Of a stretch of DNA of 64,000 nt, positions 6,595 to 15,580 are shown piece by piece; positions within the stretch are counted from its first letter, which is position 1, and every line of letters starts with the position of its first letter. Location: NCBI RefSeq assembly GCF_045920555.1, contig NZ_CP174509.1:3410001-3474000 (forward strand), written 5' to 3'. The translations under genes and the position numbers were made by a program. The notes beneath the pieces are model-generated. The model was given only the letters and a program-made list of their open reading frames with translations, made no database searches and was not told where the DNA came from. This DNA comes from Pseudalkalibacillus sp045920555. GTDB lineage: Bacteria; Bacillota; Bacilli; Bacillales; Fictibacillaceae.

Positions 6595-9396
6595 TTAACC
6601 TATAAAGTATTCGAGGTCATCCAACAGCTTATCCATTGTTCCTTCCTGTACCGGTACATCAGGAAGTGAACTGAGAAACATTTTTCCATATTTTGTCGTA
6701 ACAATCCGACGGTCGAACACAAATACTGCTCCATGATCCGAAGATGAACGTACTAAACGTCCGAATCCTTGTTTGAACCGGATGATCGCTTGTGGCAATG
6801 AAAGTTCCATGAAAGGGCTCTTCCCCAGTTTTCGAAGTTGTTCACTTCGAGCTTCAACTACAGGGTTATCAGGTGGATTGAACGGAAGACGAACGATAAC
6901 CAAACAGGACAGATCGTTTCCTGGAATATCAACACCTTCCCAAAAACTGCTCGTACCGAATAGGACTGCACGATCCAACTGCTTAAAATGCTTTGTCAAC
7001 CTCGCACGACTTCCACTGTCGATTCCCTGGCCAATCAGAGAAAAGTCCTCTGGGGCGGCTAGTTCTTTAAATCGATGGTAGGTCTTTTTCAACATATCGT
7101 AACTTGTGAACAAGACCAACATCCTTCCATCTGTAACATGAGCGATCCTGTATATTTCCGCTGCAATCGTACTTGCATATGCGTCCGTACTCACATCTTT
7201 AATCATCGGTAAATCGGTTGGAATCATGATTTTCGCCTGGTTTCTGTAGTCGAACGGGGATTGCAGCTGTACAGTTGCCGTATCATCGCCTATACCAAGC
7301 CTACCCCTCACAAAATCAAAACGGTTGCGGATCGTCAATGTAGCAGAAGTCAAAATGACACTCTTTTTCCTTTCAAAAAAATCTCTCGAAAGGCGCTCAG
7401 ATATATCAATCGGTTGATTATATATCGACACAGCATTCCTTGCTCCGCCAGGATCGGTCTCTATCCAGCAGACTTCATCTTCCATTGACGTAAGAAGCAT
7501 ATGGGCAAGAATGTGCCGGTCCTCATCCAGTTTATTTAGAAGTCCGTTGTAATCAACCAGTGTTCCTTTTTGAGAGACATTCAAATGTTCTTCATGTTTT
7601 TGTGCTTTTTTAATTAGATCACGACAATCACGAAGCAAATCATTGGTATGCAGCTGAACTCTTGCGAAAACCTCCTTCAACTCACCATACCAATCAGGGT
7701 CTGCGTCCATGGCGGTGAAACGGAAGGTGATTTTACCCACTTCGGACTTTTTATGGCTCTTAGCAACCACATACGTTTTGATCATACTGAACAGCTGATC
7801 AATCTCGAACTTCAGATCTTTGAATCCATTGAGGATCTTGCTTTTATCATACGTGATTTCAACAGAATTCAATATTTCTTCAAGTTTGAAAAAAAGGTTT
7901 ATAGTCGTTTCTTCCGATGTTCCGAGTCTTTCCAAAACTCGATGAAATGAGAAATAATCGGTTTGGAGACCGAAATGGTCACTCGCCACCTCATCCAAGT
8001 GATGCGCTTCATCAATCACAACTTCCTGATAAGCAGGAATAAGCGCATGGTCATTCACAAGATCCGTAAAAAGCAAAGCGTGATTGGTGATAATGATGTC
8101 AGCCTCATAGGCTTCCCTTTTCGAACGATGATAGAAGCACCTGGAAAACCAGGGGCATCTATGATTCAAACAGGAATTGGCGTCACTTTTCACTTGATGC
8201 CAGAATAACTGCCCGCCAGAAGGAAGGTTCAACTCCTCGATATCTCCTTCATCGGTCGTGGTCAACCAAACTAACAATTGGGCTTTTGCAAGAAGCACAT
8301 CATAATTGTTGTCATAGATCTGGTCCAGTTGCTGCTCAAATTTGCGTAAACATAAATAATGATTCCGTCCCTTCAGTACAGTTGCGTTGAAGTCGAAGGG
8401 AACCATCTGCTTCAACAAGGGGATATCCCTGTCAAGAAGCTGTTCTTGCAGCTGTATAGTATGGGTGCTGACGACCAGTGGTTTCCCTGTCTTTTTAGCA
8501 TGAAGCAGACCTGGAATCAGATATCCGAGGGATTTTCCTATTCCAGTACCCGCTTCGATCATCGCGTGGCGTCCATCATTGAGTGATTGACCGACGACAT
8601 CCATCATTTCAAGCTGCCCGTACCTTTTTTCATAATTCGGTAGCGATTCGGCAAACCGTTCTTGTATATCAAGATGTGTCAGTGATTCGTCCACAAATTC
8701 TTCCTTATTAAGGCCTTTTTCTTTCATTTGCCTTAAGACAAGTTGACGAAATACATCCAGTTCAGGTACGTCCTCTTCCAACTGGCCTAGTTTACGGTTG
8801 ATACATTCCTGCACAAGCTCTGCTACATCACTGTGCAGCCCTTTAAGCAAAGGATGAAGACGTTGCAATGTCAGTAAATGAAGGTTTTCAAGACGATTCA
8901 ACAATTCAATTAACAATAACCCTGTTGCTTCTGCATCCGAGTCTGCCTGATGTGGTTGTAAATGTTCCAGGGCGAGTGATTCGGATAGCTGACTGAGTTT
9001 ATATGAATCCAAATTAGGCATAAGGATCCGAGATAGCTCTACAGTATCGATCAGCATTCCTCTCCATTCAAAATAACCGGCATTTTCAAGTTCAGCATTA
9101 AGAAAGGACAGATCGAACTGGATATTATGTGCTACTAAACAAGCTCCATCCAAGAGCTTCAAAAGTTGTGGTGCCACTTCTTCAAAAGTAGGTGACTGAT
9201 CCACTGTGGACTGCTCAATGCCTGTCAATGAAGTGATGAATGTAGGAATCGCGATCCCTGGATTCAAGTATGACGAATAACGGTCGGTAATCGTACCATT
9301 TTCGACGACCACAAGACCGATTTGTATAATTTTATCTTTCTTTTTAGGAGAATGTCCTGTAGTTTCTAAATCCAGGACAACATATTTATGGTTCAT
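6595..9396 (-). CDS. dinG: DinG-type helicase with N-terminal 3'-5' exonuclease domain
   Basis: 933 residues, close to B. subtilis DinG (YpvA). Residues 1-165 form a DnaQ-like DEDDh exonuclease: D9 and E11 in DLETTG, D95 in NIQFD, and H149/D154. The helicase part (XPD/DinG superfamily 2) has Walker A GTGIGKS at 283-289 and DEAH at 462-465. Cysteines C349, C409, C414 and C420 have C-x59-C-x4-C-x5-C spacing between Walker A and DEAH, as in iron-sulfur members, so a [4Fe-4S] cluster is likely. It probably acts on D-loops or R-loops and recombination intermediates. GAGGTG precedes the ATG. Confidence 0.94.
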   Translation of the reverse strand: MNHKYVVLDLETTGHSPKKKDKIIQIGLVVVENGTITDRYSSYLNPGIAIPTFITSLTGIEQSTVDQSPTFEEVAPQLLKLLDGACLVAHNIQFDLSFLNAELENAGYFEWRGMLIDTVELSRILMPNLDSYKLSQLSESLALEHLQPHQADSDAEATGLLLIELLNRLENLHLLTLQRLHPLLKGLHSDVAELVQECINRKLGQLEEDVPELDVFRQLVLRQMKEKGLNKEEFVDESLTHLDIQERFAESLPNYEKRYGQLEMMDVVGQSLNDGRHAMIEAGTGIGKSLGYLIPGLLHAKKTGKPLVVSTHTIQLQEQLLDRDIPLLKQMVPFDFNATVLKGRNHYLCLRKFEQQLDQIYDNNYDVLLAKAQLLVWLTTTDEGDIEELNLPSGGQLFWHQVKSDANSCLNHRCPWFSRCFYHRSKREAYEADIIITNHALLFTDLVNDHALIPAYQEVVIDEAHHLDEVASDHFGLQTDYFSFHRVLERLGTSEETTINLFFKLEEILNSVEITYDKSKILNGFKDLKFEIDQLFSMIKTYVVAKSHKKSEVGKITFRFTAMDADPDWYGELKEVFARVQLHTNDLLRDCRDLIKKAQKHEEHLNVSQKGTLVDYNGLLNKLDEDRHILAHMLLTSMEDEVCWIETDPGGARNAVSIYNQPIDISERLSRDFFERKKSVILTSATLTIRNRFDFVRGRLGIGDDTATVQLQSPFDYRNQAKIMIPTDLPMIKDVSTDAYASTIAAEIYRIAHVTDGRMLVLFTSYDMLKKTYHRFKELAAPEDFSLIGQGIDSGSRARLTKHFKQLDRAVLFGTSSFWEGVDIPGNDLSCLVIVRLPFNPPDNPVVEARSEQLRKLGKSPFMELSLPQAIIRFKQGFGRLVRSSSDHGAVFVFDRRIVTTKYGKMFLSSLPDVPVQEGTMDKLLDDLEYFIG

Positions 9397-9469
9397 GGTT
9401 TCACCTCAAGATAGATGCAAACGAATGGTTCCTATGATAACTGCCACTGTCTCAAGCAGTGCAAAGAAA

Positions 9470-9503
9470 AAGCGGGTGCTCATGCTTCATAAGCACTCCG
9501 CTT
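9470..9503 (-). terminator. Intrinsic terminator upstream of dinG
   Basis: Minus-strand stem AAGCGGAGTGCT/AGCACCCGCTT (11 bp, one bulge) with loop TATGAAGCATG, followed by TTTTTC. It lies 67 bases before dinG and about 160 after panD. It would be a second stop for pan transcripts and would insulate dinG. Confidence 0.65.
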
Positions 9504-9625
9504 CAAGAAAAACTTATCCTCTTAACATTTTACGCCTTCATACTTATTCGTGCAATGAAAGAAGATTGATGATTCTAGAGAAGAGGTTATATGACTTGAA
9601 GTGACAGGCAATAGAAACAACAAAA

Positions 9626-9646
9626 AAGCTCTCATGCGGAGAGGTT
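9626..9646 (-). terminator. Intrinsic terminator of the pan genes
   Basis: Minus-strand AACCTCTC/GAGAGCTT (7 of 8 pairs) with a 5-base loop and a following run of T, starting 15 bases after the panD stop codon. Confidence 0.75.
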
Positions 9647-9660
9647 TTAACATTCACCTT

Positions 9661-10044
9661 TTATAAGATGGTTGCTTCTGGTTCATGGGAAATCCGTTCG
9701 ATGATCGTGTTGTCCTCATCCATGATGGCAACAGTCGGCGTATGAGTGCGGGCTTCTTCCTCCGGCACCATAACATAGTTCAGGATGATGATCACATCTC
9801 CCGTATGGACAAGGCGTGCGGCTGCACCATTCAGGCAAATCGTGCTACTCCCTCTTTCTCCTGGAATGATATACGTTTCAAACCGTGCCCCATTATTATT
9901 GTTCACAATTTGCACCTTTTCATTTGGCAGCATATCGACCGCATCTAAAATATCCTCATCGATCGTGATGCTGCCTACATAATTGAGGTTCGCTTCAGTA
10001 ACTCTTGCTCTATGGATTTTTCCTTTTAACATTGTGCGAAACAT
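9661..10044 (-). CDS. panD: Aspartate 1-decarboxylase proenzyme
   Basis: Makes beta-alanine from aspartate for pantothenate synthesis. The pyruvoyl cofactor arises by self-cleavage at G24-S25, seen here in NYVGSITID. With the ATG at 10044 the product has 127 residues, equal to B. subtilis PanD. AAAGGGG lies about 12 bases upstream of this ATG. A longer frame from an ATG at 10086 overlaps the panC stop (ATGA), but its 14 extra residues are not part of the family. The catalytic-site stretch NNNNGARFETYIIPG and the end PEATIL are typical. Last gene of panB-panC-panD. Confidence 0.95.
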   Translation of the reverse strand: MFRTMLKGKIHRARVTEANLNYVGSITIDEDILDAVDMLPNEKVQIVNNNNGARFETYIIPGERGSSTICLNGAAARLVHTGDVIIILNYVMVPEEEARTHTPTVAIMDEDNTIIERISHEPEATIL

Positions 10045-10082
10045 TTCTTGTTCTTCCCCTTTCCTTTCTCTATCGAATATCT

Positions 10083-10919
10083 TCAAATGATGATATTATC
10101 AATCAGGCGTGCGCTTTCAAACCGATATGCCAAAGCGATGATCGTCTTCTGATCAAACGTTTTGATAGGCTCCAACTCTGGATACGATAAAATCTCGACA
10201 TAATCGGTTTCTCCACGTTCCAAACGATCAAGAGTATCGCTCAACGCCTGGCGGATTTCAAAGACAGTTTCACCTTTTTGGGCTTTTTCCCTTGCTTCAT
10301 TAAGGGCTTCATATAATTTAGGTGCGATTTGCCGCTCATCATCATTCAGGTTCACATTCCTTGAACTTTTCGCAAGACCATCCTCTTCACGTATAGTCGG
10401 ACATACAACAAGTTCTATCGGGAAAAAGTAAGAATTGATCAAGTCATCGACAACTGCAACTTGTTGTGCATCTTTTTGACCGAAATACGCTCGGTCAGGC
10501 TGGATGATATGGAACAATTTCGTCAATACGGTCACGACACCGTCGAAATGACCTGGTCTCTTTTCACCACAGAGCCTATTTGTCCTCTTCGTTACAGTGA
10601 GTTTTGTGCCAGCTTCATTCGGATACATTTGTGTACTGGAAGGATAGAACAGCACATCCGAACCATTATCTTTTGCTATCCTCTCATCCCATTCAAAATC
10701 ACGGGGGTAACGCTCAAAATCTTCGTTCGGACCGAATTGAGTGGGATTTACGAATATGCTTGTTACGACGATATCACACTCTTGGTTTGCCCGATGCATC
10801 AGTGAAACATGGCCTTCATGTAAAAAACCCATTGTCGGAACGAAACCGACTTTGAAACCATTTTGTTTTTGCTCCTTGATGTAGCTTTGCATTTCTCCAA
10901 TAGTCTCAACAACGATCAT
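10083..10919 (-). CDS. panC: Pantothenate synthetase (pantoate--beta-alanine ligase)
   Basis: Condenses pantoate and beta-alanine with ATP to pantothenate. 278 residues of the nucleotidyltransferase fold. The HIGH-like site is PTMGFLHEGHVSLMHRA (28-44), FVNPTQFGPNEDFERYPR is the conserved substrate loop, and GLAKSSRN is the KMSKS-like segment. It overlaps panB by 4 bases (ATGA) and is followed by panD, so the three steps from 2-oxoisovalerate and aspartate to pantothenate are encoded together. Confidence 0.97.
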   Translation of the reverse strand: MIVVETIGEMQSYIKEQKQNGFKVGFVPTMGFLHEGHVSLMHRANQECDIVVTSIFVNPTQFGPNEDFERYPRDFEWDERIAKDNGSDVLFYPSSTQMYPNEAGTKLTVTKRTNRLCGEKRPGHFDGVVTVLTKLFHIIQPDRAYFGQKDAQQVAVVDDLINSYFFPIELVVCPTIREEDGLAKSSRNVNLNDDERQIAPKLYEALNEAREKAQKGETVFEIRQALSDTLDRLERGETDYVEILSYPELEPIKTFDQKTIIALAYRFESARLIDNIII

Positions 10920-11752
10920 ACTTTTCCTCCGTATAAGGATGCCAATTGCTCTTCTTTCATCGTAAAAGTGTGTTTTCCTTCAGGGAAATTCCGTTCTTTT
11001 ACATCCTCAACGTAATTTTTTATAGAAAATCCGATTTGTTCGGATACATTCGTATATTGCTTTACAAATTTCGGAACCCGATGTGAACCATAACCGACCA
11101 GATCATGATACACCAAAACCTGGCCATCAGTACCAAGACCTGCCCCAATCCCGATTGTCGGAATCGATAATCGTTTGCTTACCATTTCAGCCAGCTGTCG
11201 TGGGACACATTCGAGGACCAAAGCAAAAGCACCTGCTTCTTCGATTGCCAACGCATCTTCAATCAACTTCTCAGCTGCTGCAGCATCTTTTCCTTGGACT
11301 TTGTAGCCCCCCAGGACAGCTACAGATTGCGGTGTCAATCCTAAGTGGCCCATCACAGGGACACCAGCATCCGTGAGACGATCGATGACTTCGATCACCT
11401 TCCCTGCCCCTTCTACTTTAACGGCATCAGCGGAGGCTTCTTGCATCAAACGGGCAGCATTTTTCAATGCGTCGGCGATCGATGTGTGATAACTCATAAA
11501 CGGCATATCAGTTACGACAAAAGTTTTATCAGCCCCTCTTTTAACTGCTTTCGTATGATGGATCATGTCCTCCATCGTCACAGGGATGGTTGATTCGTAA
11601 CCAAGCACAACCATTCCAAGAGAATCCCCTACCAATATCAAGTCGATATTCGCTTCTTCAGCGATTTTGGCTGAAGGGTAATCATAACTTGTGAGCATCA
11701 CGATCATCTCATTTTGGTTCTTCATCTTCTTAAAATCACTAATCTGTTTCAT
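10916..11752 (-). CDS. panB: 3-methyl-2-oxobutanoate hydroxymethyltransferase
   Basis: Transfers a hydroxymethyl group from methylene-tetrahydrofolate to 2-oxoisovalerate, giving ketopantoate, the first committed step to pantothenate and CoA. 278 residues of the PEP/pyruvate TIM-barrel superfamily. Conserved pieces include MLTSYDYPSAKIA, LVGDSLGMVVLG (metal-binding Asp), DMPFMSYH and GIGAG. GGAGGA precedes the ATG. Its upstream region is unusual: a MITE-like repeat and then a terminator separate it from the nearest promoter-like sequence at 12235. Confidence 0.97.
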   Translation of the reverse strand: MKQISDFKKMKNQNEMIVMLTSYDYPSAKIAEEANIDLILVGDSLGMVVLGYESTIPVTMEDMIHHTKAVKRGADKTFVVTDMPFMSYHTSIADALKNAARLMQEASADAVKVEGAGKVIEVIDRLTDAGVPVMGHLGLTPQSVAVLGGYKVQGKDAAAAEKLIEDALAIEEAGAFALVLECVPRQLAEMVSKRLSIPTIGIGAGLGTDGQVLVYHDLVGYGSHRVPKFVKQYTNVSEQIGFSIKNYVEDVKERNFPEGKHTFTMKEEQLASLYGGKV

Positions 11753-11804
11753 ACTTCTCCTCCTTTTTAATCAGAGGAAGATGAAAGCGGACATTCCTTT
11801 ACGC

Positions 11805-12058
11805 AAGGCTCTGTTAAAGTTCATTGTTGGTATATGCAAAGTTCACTCCCTTTCCACGGGCGACCCGCAAGCCTCCTCACTTGCACATGGATCTCAACAC
11901 AAAAATGAAATCATTTTCGTGTCTGCGATGAGAATTCTAAGAAGCTTTCCATATGCTGGCTTCGACGTTCACCACAAGACACGTACTTAAATTCCATCCT
12001 TGTAGTTTTGCGCCGAGTAACCGCAGGCGAAGGATCAACATTACTATTTAACAAAGTC
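11805..12058. repeat. MITE-like repeat, copy B
   Basis: A 254-bp block between panB and birA, opening AAGGCTCTGTTAAAG and closing TTTAACAAAGTC. It shares CACTCCCTTTCC, CCGCAAGCCTCCTCACTTGC, the TGAAATCATTTTCGTGTC hairpin and GCGCCGAGTAACCGCAGG with copy C (63161), but lacks the central GACGTGGTGGTATTTAGTCG segment that A and C share. It has no open frame of its own and is inserted directly after the terminator at 12074. Confidence 0.82.
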
Positions 12059-12065
12059 TCACACA

Positions 12066-12228
12066 TAAAAAAACCTTCTTTCAGACAAAGAGAAAGAAGG
12101 GAGTTGAAACGCTTACAAACTTTCATCCCTCTGTCCATGTCCCAGGTTCGGATCAAGGCAGAACCACAATCAATAACAAAAATATTACTCATGTCGGAAG
12201 TGCAGTTCGTCGATACGATACCGCCTAT
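12066..12228 (-). ncRNA. Candidate small RNA or pan leader between birA and panB
   Basis: An extended -10 promoter (TGCTATACT at 12235-12243, minus strand) and a strong intrinsic terminator (12074-12100) bracket about 160 bases with no gene. The transcript would contain a local hairpin GGTTC/GAACC around TGCCTTGATCC. A minus frame starting MSNIFVIDCG runs through the terminator, has no ribosome-binding site and resembles no family, so a non-coding RNA is preferred. The alternative is a 5' leader of panBCD whose terminator works as an attenuator. The start point is inferred from the -10 position only. Confidence 0.4.
12074..12100 (-). terminator. Strong intrinsic terminator between birA and panB
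   Basis: Minus-strand CCTTCTTTC/GAAAGAAGG (9 bp) with a 9-base loop and seven T residues. It ends either the birA-containing operon or the short transcript starting near 12228. Confidence 0.85.
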
Positions 12229-12234
12229 ATGTGT

Positions 12235-12243
12235 AGTATAGCA
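12235..12243 (-). promoter_or_regulatory. Extended -10 promoter downstream of birA
   Basis: Minus-strand TGCTATACT matches the TGnTATAAT extended -10 at 8 of 9 positions. No clear -35 lies 17-18 bases upstream. It points toward the terminator at 12074 and panB. Confidence 0.5.
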
Positions 12244-12285
12244 GATAATTCGTCTTCTTGTTCTATAATAAAACTTTTACGATTT

Positions 12286-13257
12286 CTAAGTGAGTTCGAT
12301 ATCCGCAGAGTAAACACGATGTAAGGTTCCTAAATCGTCTTCTACCAATAGGACACCCTCCTCTGTAATTCCTTGTGCTTTACCAAACAATTCGCCTGTA
12401 ATTGTCCGAACCCGCACACGTTTACCTAAACTTGCTGCAGAGCCTTCCCATAACAGTTTAATCGGAGAAAACCCATGTTCTAGATAAAGGTTATACAGCT
12501 TTTCCATCTTTTCTAAAATAGAACGGACAAGATTCGCTCTTTCGATTTCATTTCCACTCGCTATTTTAAGCGAAGTCGCGATATTGGAAATTTCATCTGG
12601 AAAAGCTGCGGTATTTACGTTGATACCAATTCCGATGATGACTGAATTCACTCGATCTGCCTCAGCCTGAAGTTCGGTCAGGATCCCGACAGCTTTTTTT
12701 CCGTCGATCAAGATGTCATTGGGCCATTTGATCACTGCGTCTACACCCGTAACTTGTTCAATTCCTTGCACAACACTGACAGCAGCAAGCAAAGTAAGTT
12801 GTGGTGCTTTTTGAGGGGGAATGTTCGGTCGTAAAATGACGCTCATCCAGACGCCGCTTCCTTTCGGGGAATGCCACGATCTGCCAAGTCGTCCTCTGCC
12901 GGATATTTGCTCATCTGCAATGATAATCGTCCCTTCAGGAGCGTCATTCAGTGCATGTTGATGGGCGATCTCCTGTGTCGAAGACACGCTCTCTTCGTAA
13001 TGGATCTCTTGACCAAGCTTTTCGGTGTCCAGCTGGTGCTTGATTTCACCTGGAAGAAGATTATTAGGTCGAGTTGTGATTCGATAACCCTTCTTCTGGA
13101 CTGCTTCCACTACATATCCTTCTTTTCTCAGCTCCTCAATATGCTTCCAGACAGCCGTTCTTGAACACCCTAATTTTTCACTCAACTTCTGTCCAGACTT
13201 ATAATCTCCCGAATCAGAAAGGAGACTGATCAATCTCTCTCTTGTGGTCGTTGCCAT
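12286..13257 (-). CDS. birA: Biotin protein ligase and biotin operon repressor
   Basis: Attaches biotin to acyl carriers such as acetyl-CoA carboxylase and, with biotinyl-AMP, represses biotin genes. 323 residues. An N-terminal winged helix (about 5-60, LSEKLGCSRTAVWKHIEELR) is followed by the ligase domain with the biotinyl-AMP loop SGRGRLGRSWHSPKGSG and the conserved KWPNDI. The C-terminal SH3-like domain is complete. Its start overlaps the end of cca by 28 bases, so the two are translated as one operon. The DNA-binding domain marks it as bifunctional rather than ligase-only. Confidence 0.96.
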   Translation of the reverse strand: MATTTRERLISLLSDSGDYKSGQKLSEKLGCSRTAVWKHIEELRKEGYVVEAVQKKGYRITTRPNNLLPGEIKHQLDTEKLGQEIHYEESVSSTQEIAHQHALNDAPEGTIIIADEQISGRGRLGRSWHSPKGSGVWMSVILRPNIPPQKAPQLTLLAAVSVVQGIEQVTGVDAVIKWPNDILIDGKKAVGILTELQAEADRVNSVIIGIGINVNTAAFPDEISNIATSLKIASGNEIERANLVRSILEKMEKLYNLYLEHGFSPIKLLWEGSAASLGKRVRVRTITGELFGKAQGITEEGVLLVEDDLGTLHRVYSADIELT

Positions 13258-14420
13258 TTTTCAATCCACTCCTTCACTCCTGAGGGGGTATTGTCGATTT
13301 TCCCCTCGATGACACACCGCTCTATTTTTTCAAGATATTCCGCAATCCATGGACCAGGCTTTTGTTTAAAAAATTTTTGCAAATCATTCCCATCGATTGC
13401 CAGCTCTGCTCGATTCTTAATTGGAAGCTCAGAAAACCGATCTTCGAGTTCTGATTCCTCTATTTCTACCTGTTTACCAAGGAAACGTTTCACTCTAATT
13501 GATGCTTGTAAATCTCCCAGCCCATATTTATATATCGTATAGGTACATGTAAAATCAATTTCACTGCGGACCAGCGTTACAATCCGATTCACCTTCGCCT
13601 TCCTTTGATTCGGAAGTTTCCAAACAAGAAGCCATTCATTAGGATCTTCAGCCTGGTTCCGTACAAGAAACCCTGCCCATTGCTCCTCGACCGTAGCAAG
13701 CGCACTCCATCGGTACATGTCAGGTTGAAGCTGCAATTCAAATGGCCCTCTCGGCAAATGGTTGTCCACTTTTGTCTTCTTAAGCAACATCAGGGCTTTT
13801 TCACAGTATGGTCCTGCTAGCATCTTTTCAAATTCATCACGGATCCGTTCGACTGAGATCTTTTCAAGCAGGTCAGCATTCTCCACAAGTGCTGAATAGG
13901 TTGTTTCTTCGAATCTGAACCCCAATATAGAGACAAATCGGATTCCCCGCATCATTCTGAGGGGATCTTCTTGGAATCTTTCTGCCGGGGTTCCGACGGC
14001 TTTCAAAATGCCCCGTTCTAGATCACCCTTTCCTCCGAATGGGTCGATGATGTTTCCATCACGCGCGAGTGCAAGGGCATTGATCGTAAAATCCCGTCTC
14101 GCTAAATCAGCTTCGAGCGATTCATGAAATTCGATTTCAGAGGGCCTCCTGAAATCTAAATAACGACCTTCTGAGCGGAATGTCGTCACTTCAAAGGATT
14201 GCTTGCCATGACGTACAATGACTGTTCCATGTTCAATGCCTACAGGTATCGTATTCGGGAATACCCTTTGGACTTCTTCAGGCTTGGCGGAAGTAGCAAT
14301 ATCGATATCCCCTGTAGGACGATCCAACAGGCGGTCTCGTACTACACCACCCACGATATAAGACTTGAATCCATGATTTTGTAATTCCTCAATCACTTGA
14401 TTGGCAAGTTTAAAGGACAT
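13230..14420 (-). CDS. cca: CCA-adding tRNA nucleotidyltransferase
   Basis: Class II nucleotidyltransferase that builds or repairs the 3' CCA end of tRNAs. 396 residues, as in Bacillus. Motif A is GGVVRDRLLDRPTGDIDIATSA at residues 23-44 with the two metal-binding aspartates in DID. Motif B RRDFTINALA and the base-selecting EDPLRMMRGIRF follow. The C-terminal body and tail are helical. It is flanked by bshA and birA in the ypjD-to-birA operon, the usual Bacillus neighbourhood. Confidence 0.96.
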   Translation of the reverse strand: MSFKLANQVIEELQNHGFKSYIVGGVVRDRLLDRPTGDIDIATSAKPEEVQRVFPNTIPVGIEHGTVIVRHGKQSFEVTTFRSEGRYLDFRRPSEIEFHESLEADLARRDFTINALALARDGNIIDPFGGKGDLERGILKAVGTPAERFQEDPLRMMRGIRFVSILGFRFEETTYSALVENADLLEKISVERIRDEFEKMLAGPYCEKALMLLKKTKVDNHLPRGPFELQLQPDMYRWSALATVEEQWAGFLVRNQAEDPNEWLLVWKLPNQRKAKVNRIVTLVRSEIDFTCTYTIYKYGLGDLQASIRVKRFLGKQVEIEESELEDRFSELPIKNRAELAIDGNDLQKFFKQKPGPWIAEYLEKIERCVIEGKIDNTPSGVKEWIEKWQRPQERD

Positions 14421-14432
14421 GATTAACGTCTC

Positions 14433-15578
14433 CTAGACTCGGACAGATTTAAGACCGAGTGTTTTAGCATAAACCTCGAGATAATCTTTCAATATCATTT
14501 TCGAATGGAAATTATGATGAACGTGCTTGATGGCGTTACGTGACATTTTCGTTTGCAATTCATCATTTTGCAAGATCTCCAAAGTCTTCGAAGCGATCTG
14601 ATCGATATTTCCTATTTCACATATGTAACCGGTCACCCCTTCATCAATCACTTCCGGAATTCCACCAATGTTCGTACCGATGACCGGAACTCCGCAAGCC
14701 ATCGCTTCAAGCAAAACCAAACCGAAGCTTTCTTTTTCTGATAAGAGGAGTTTGACATCACTGATCGAGAACAATTCTGCAATGTTTTCCTGTTTTCCGA
14801 GTATGAGGACATCCTCCTGCAGACCAAGATCTTTTGACAAACGGCAAGCTACTGTCAATTCCGGTCCATCCCCGATCAGCATTAGCTTTGCAGGAAGCTG
14901 TTCCCGAACTTTATGAAAGGTTTTCACGACGTCCGGAACGCGCTTCACTGTCCTGAAATTCGAAACATGGATCAAGACTTTGTCGTCAGGTTTTATTCCA
15001 TACTCTTTCCGTAGATCTCGATTATGCTTCGGTTTATATACAACTTCATCGATGAAGTTGTATACACAATCAATTTCCTTTTCAATGCCTAAAAGCACCT
15101 TCGTCTGTTCAATGAGACTCCTTGATACGGCCGTCACTGAATCGGACTTTTCAATTCCGAATTTGATCAACTCGCTCAAACTTGGATCATGGCCTAGTAC
15201 AGTGATGTCTGTCCCATGCAGGGTCGTCACGATCTTCAAATCCCCTCCGACCATCTGCTTAGCAAGGTAAGCACAAATAGCGTGCGGGACGGCATAATGG
15301 ACATGCAGAAGATCTAGTTTTTCGCGTACTGCGATTTCAGCCATTTTACTGGCAAGGGTCAGATCATATGGAGGATAGCGGAATACTGAATATTGATTGA
15401 CTTCCACTTCATGAAAATGGATATTATGATAGAATTTTCCCAGACGGAATGGAATACTTGATGTGATGAAATGGATTTCATGTCCTTCTTTTGCAAGCAT
15501 CTTGCCGAGCTCGGTCGCAACAACTCCTGAGCCACCGATTGTAGGATAACATGTGATGCCTATTTTCAGTTTTTTCAT
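14433..15578 (-). CDS. bshA: N-acetyl-alpha-D-glucosaminyl L-malate synthase (bacillithiol step 1)
   Basis: GT4 glycosyltransferase joining UDP-GlcNAc and L-malate, the first step to the thiol bacillithiol. The ATG at 15578 (MKKLKIGITCYPTIGGSG) has AGGAG 8 bases upstream; an in-frame TTG at 15584 is less likely. 381 residues. Conserved features are the N-terminal glycine loop GGSGVVATELGK, LHGTDITVLG, and the donor-binding EKESFGLVLLEAMACGVPVIGTNIGG. It directly follows bshB1 (3-base gap). A bacillithiol disulfide reductase (ypdA) lies elsewhere in this window. Confidence 0.96.
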   Translation of the reverse strand: MKKLKIGITCYPTIGGSGVVATELGKMLAKEGHEIHFITSSIPFRLGKFYHNIHFHEVEVNQYSVFRYPPYDLTLASKMAEIAVREKLDLLHVHYAVPHAICAYLAKQMVGGDLKIVTTLHGTDITVLGHDPSLSELIKFGIEKSDSVTAVSRSLIEQTKVLLGIEKEIDCVYNFIDEVVYKPKHNRDLRKEYGIKPDDKVLIHVSNFRTVKRVPDVVKTFHKVREQLPAKLMLIGDGPELTVACRLSKDLGLQEDVLILGKQENIAELFSISDVKLLLSEKESFGLVLLEAMACGVPVIGTNIGGIPEVIDEGVTGYICEIGNIDQIASKTLEILQNDELQTKMSRNAIKHVHHNFHSKMILKDYLEVYAKTLGLKSVRV

Positions 15579-15580
15579 AT

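Noticed and set aside
9395..9604. 69-codon plus frame between dinG and panD
   Set aside because: It crosses the terminator hairpin at 9470 and lacks a ribosome-binding site or family.
11911..12192. 93-codon minus frame between panB and birA
   Set aside because: It starts without a ribosome-binding site, crosses a strong terminator and ends inside the MITE-like repeat.
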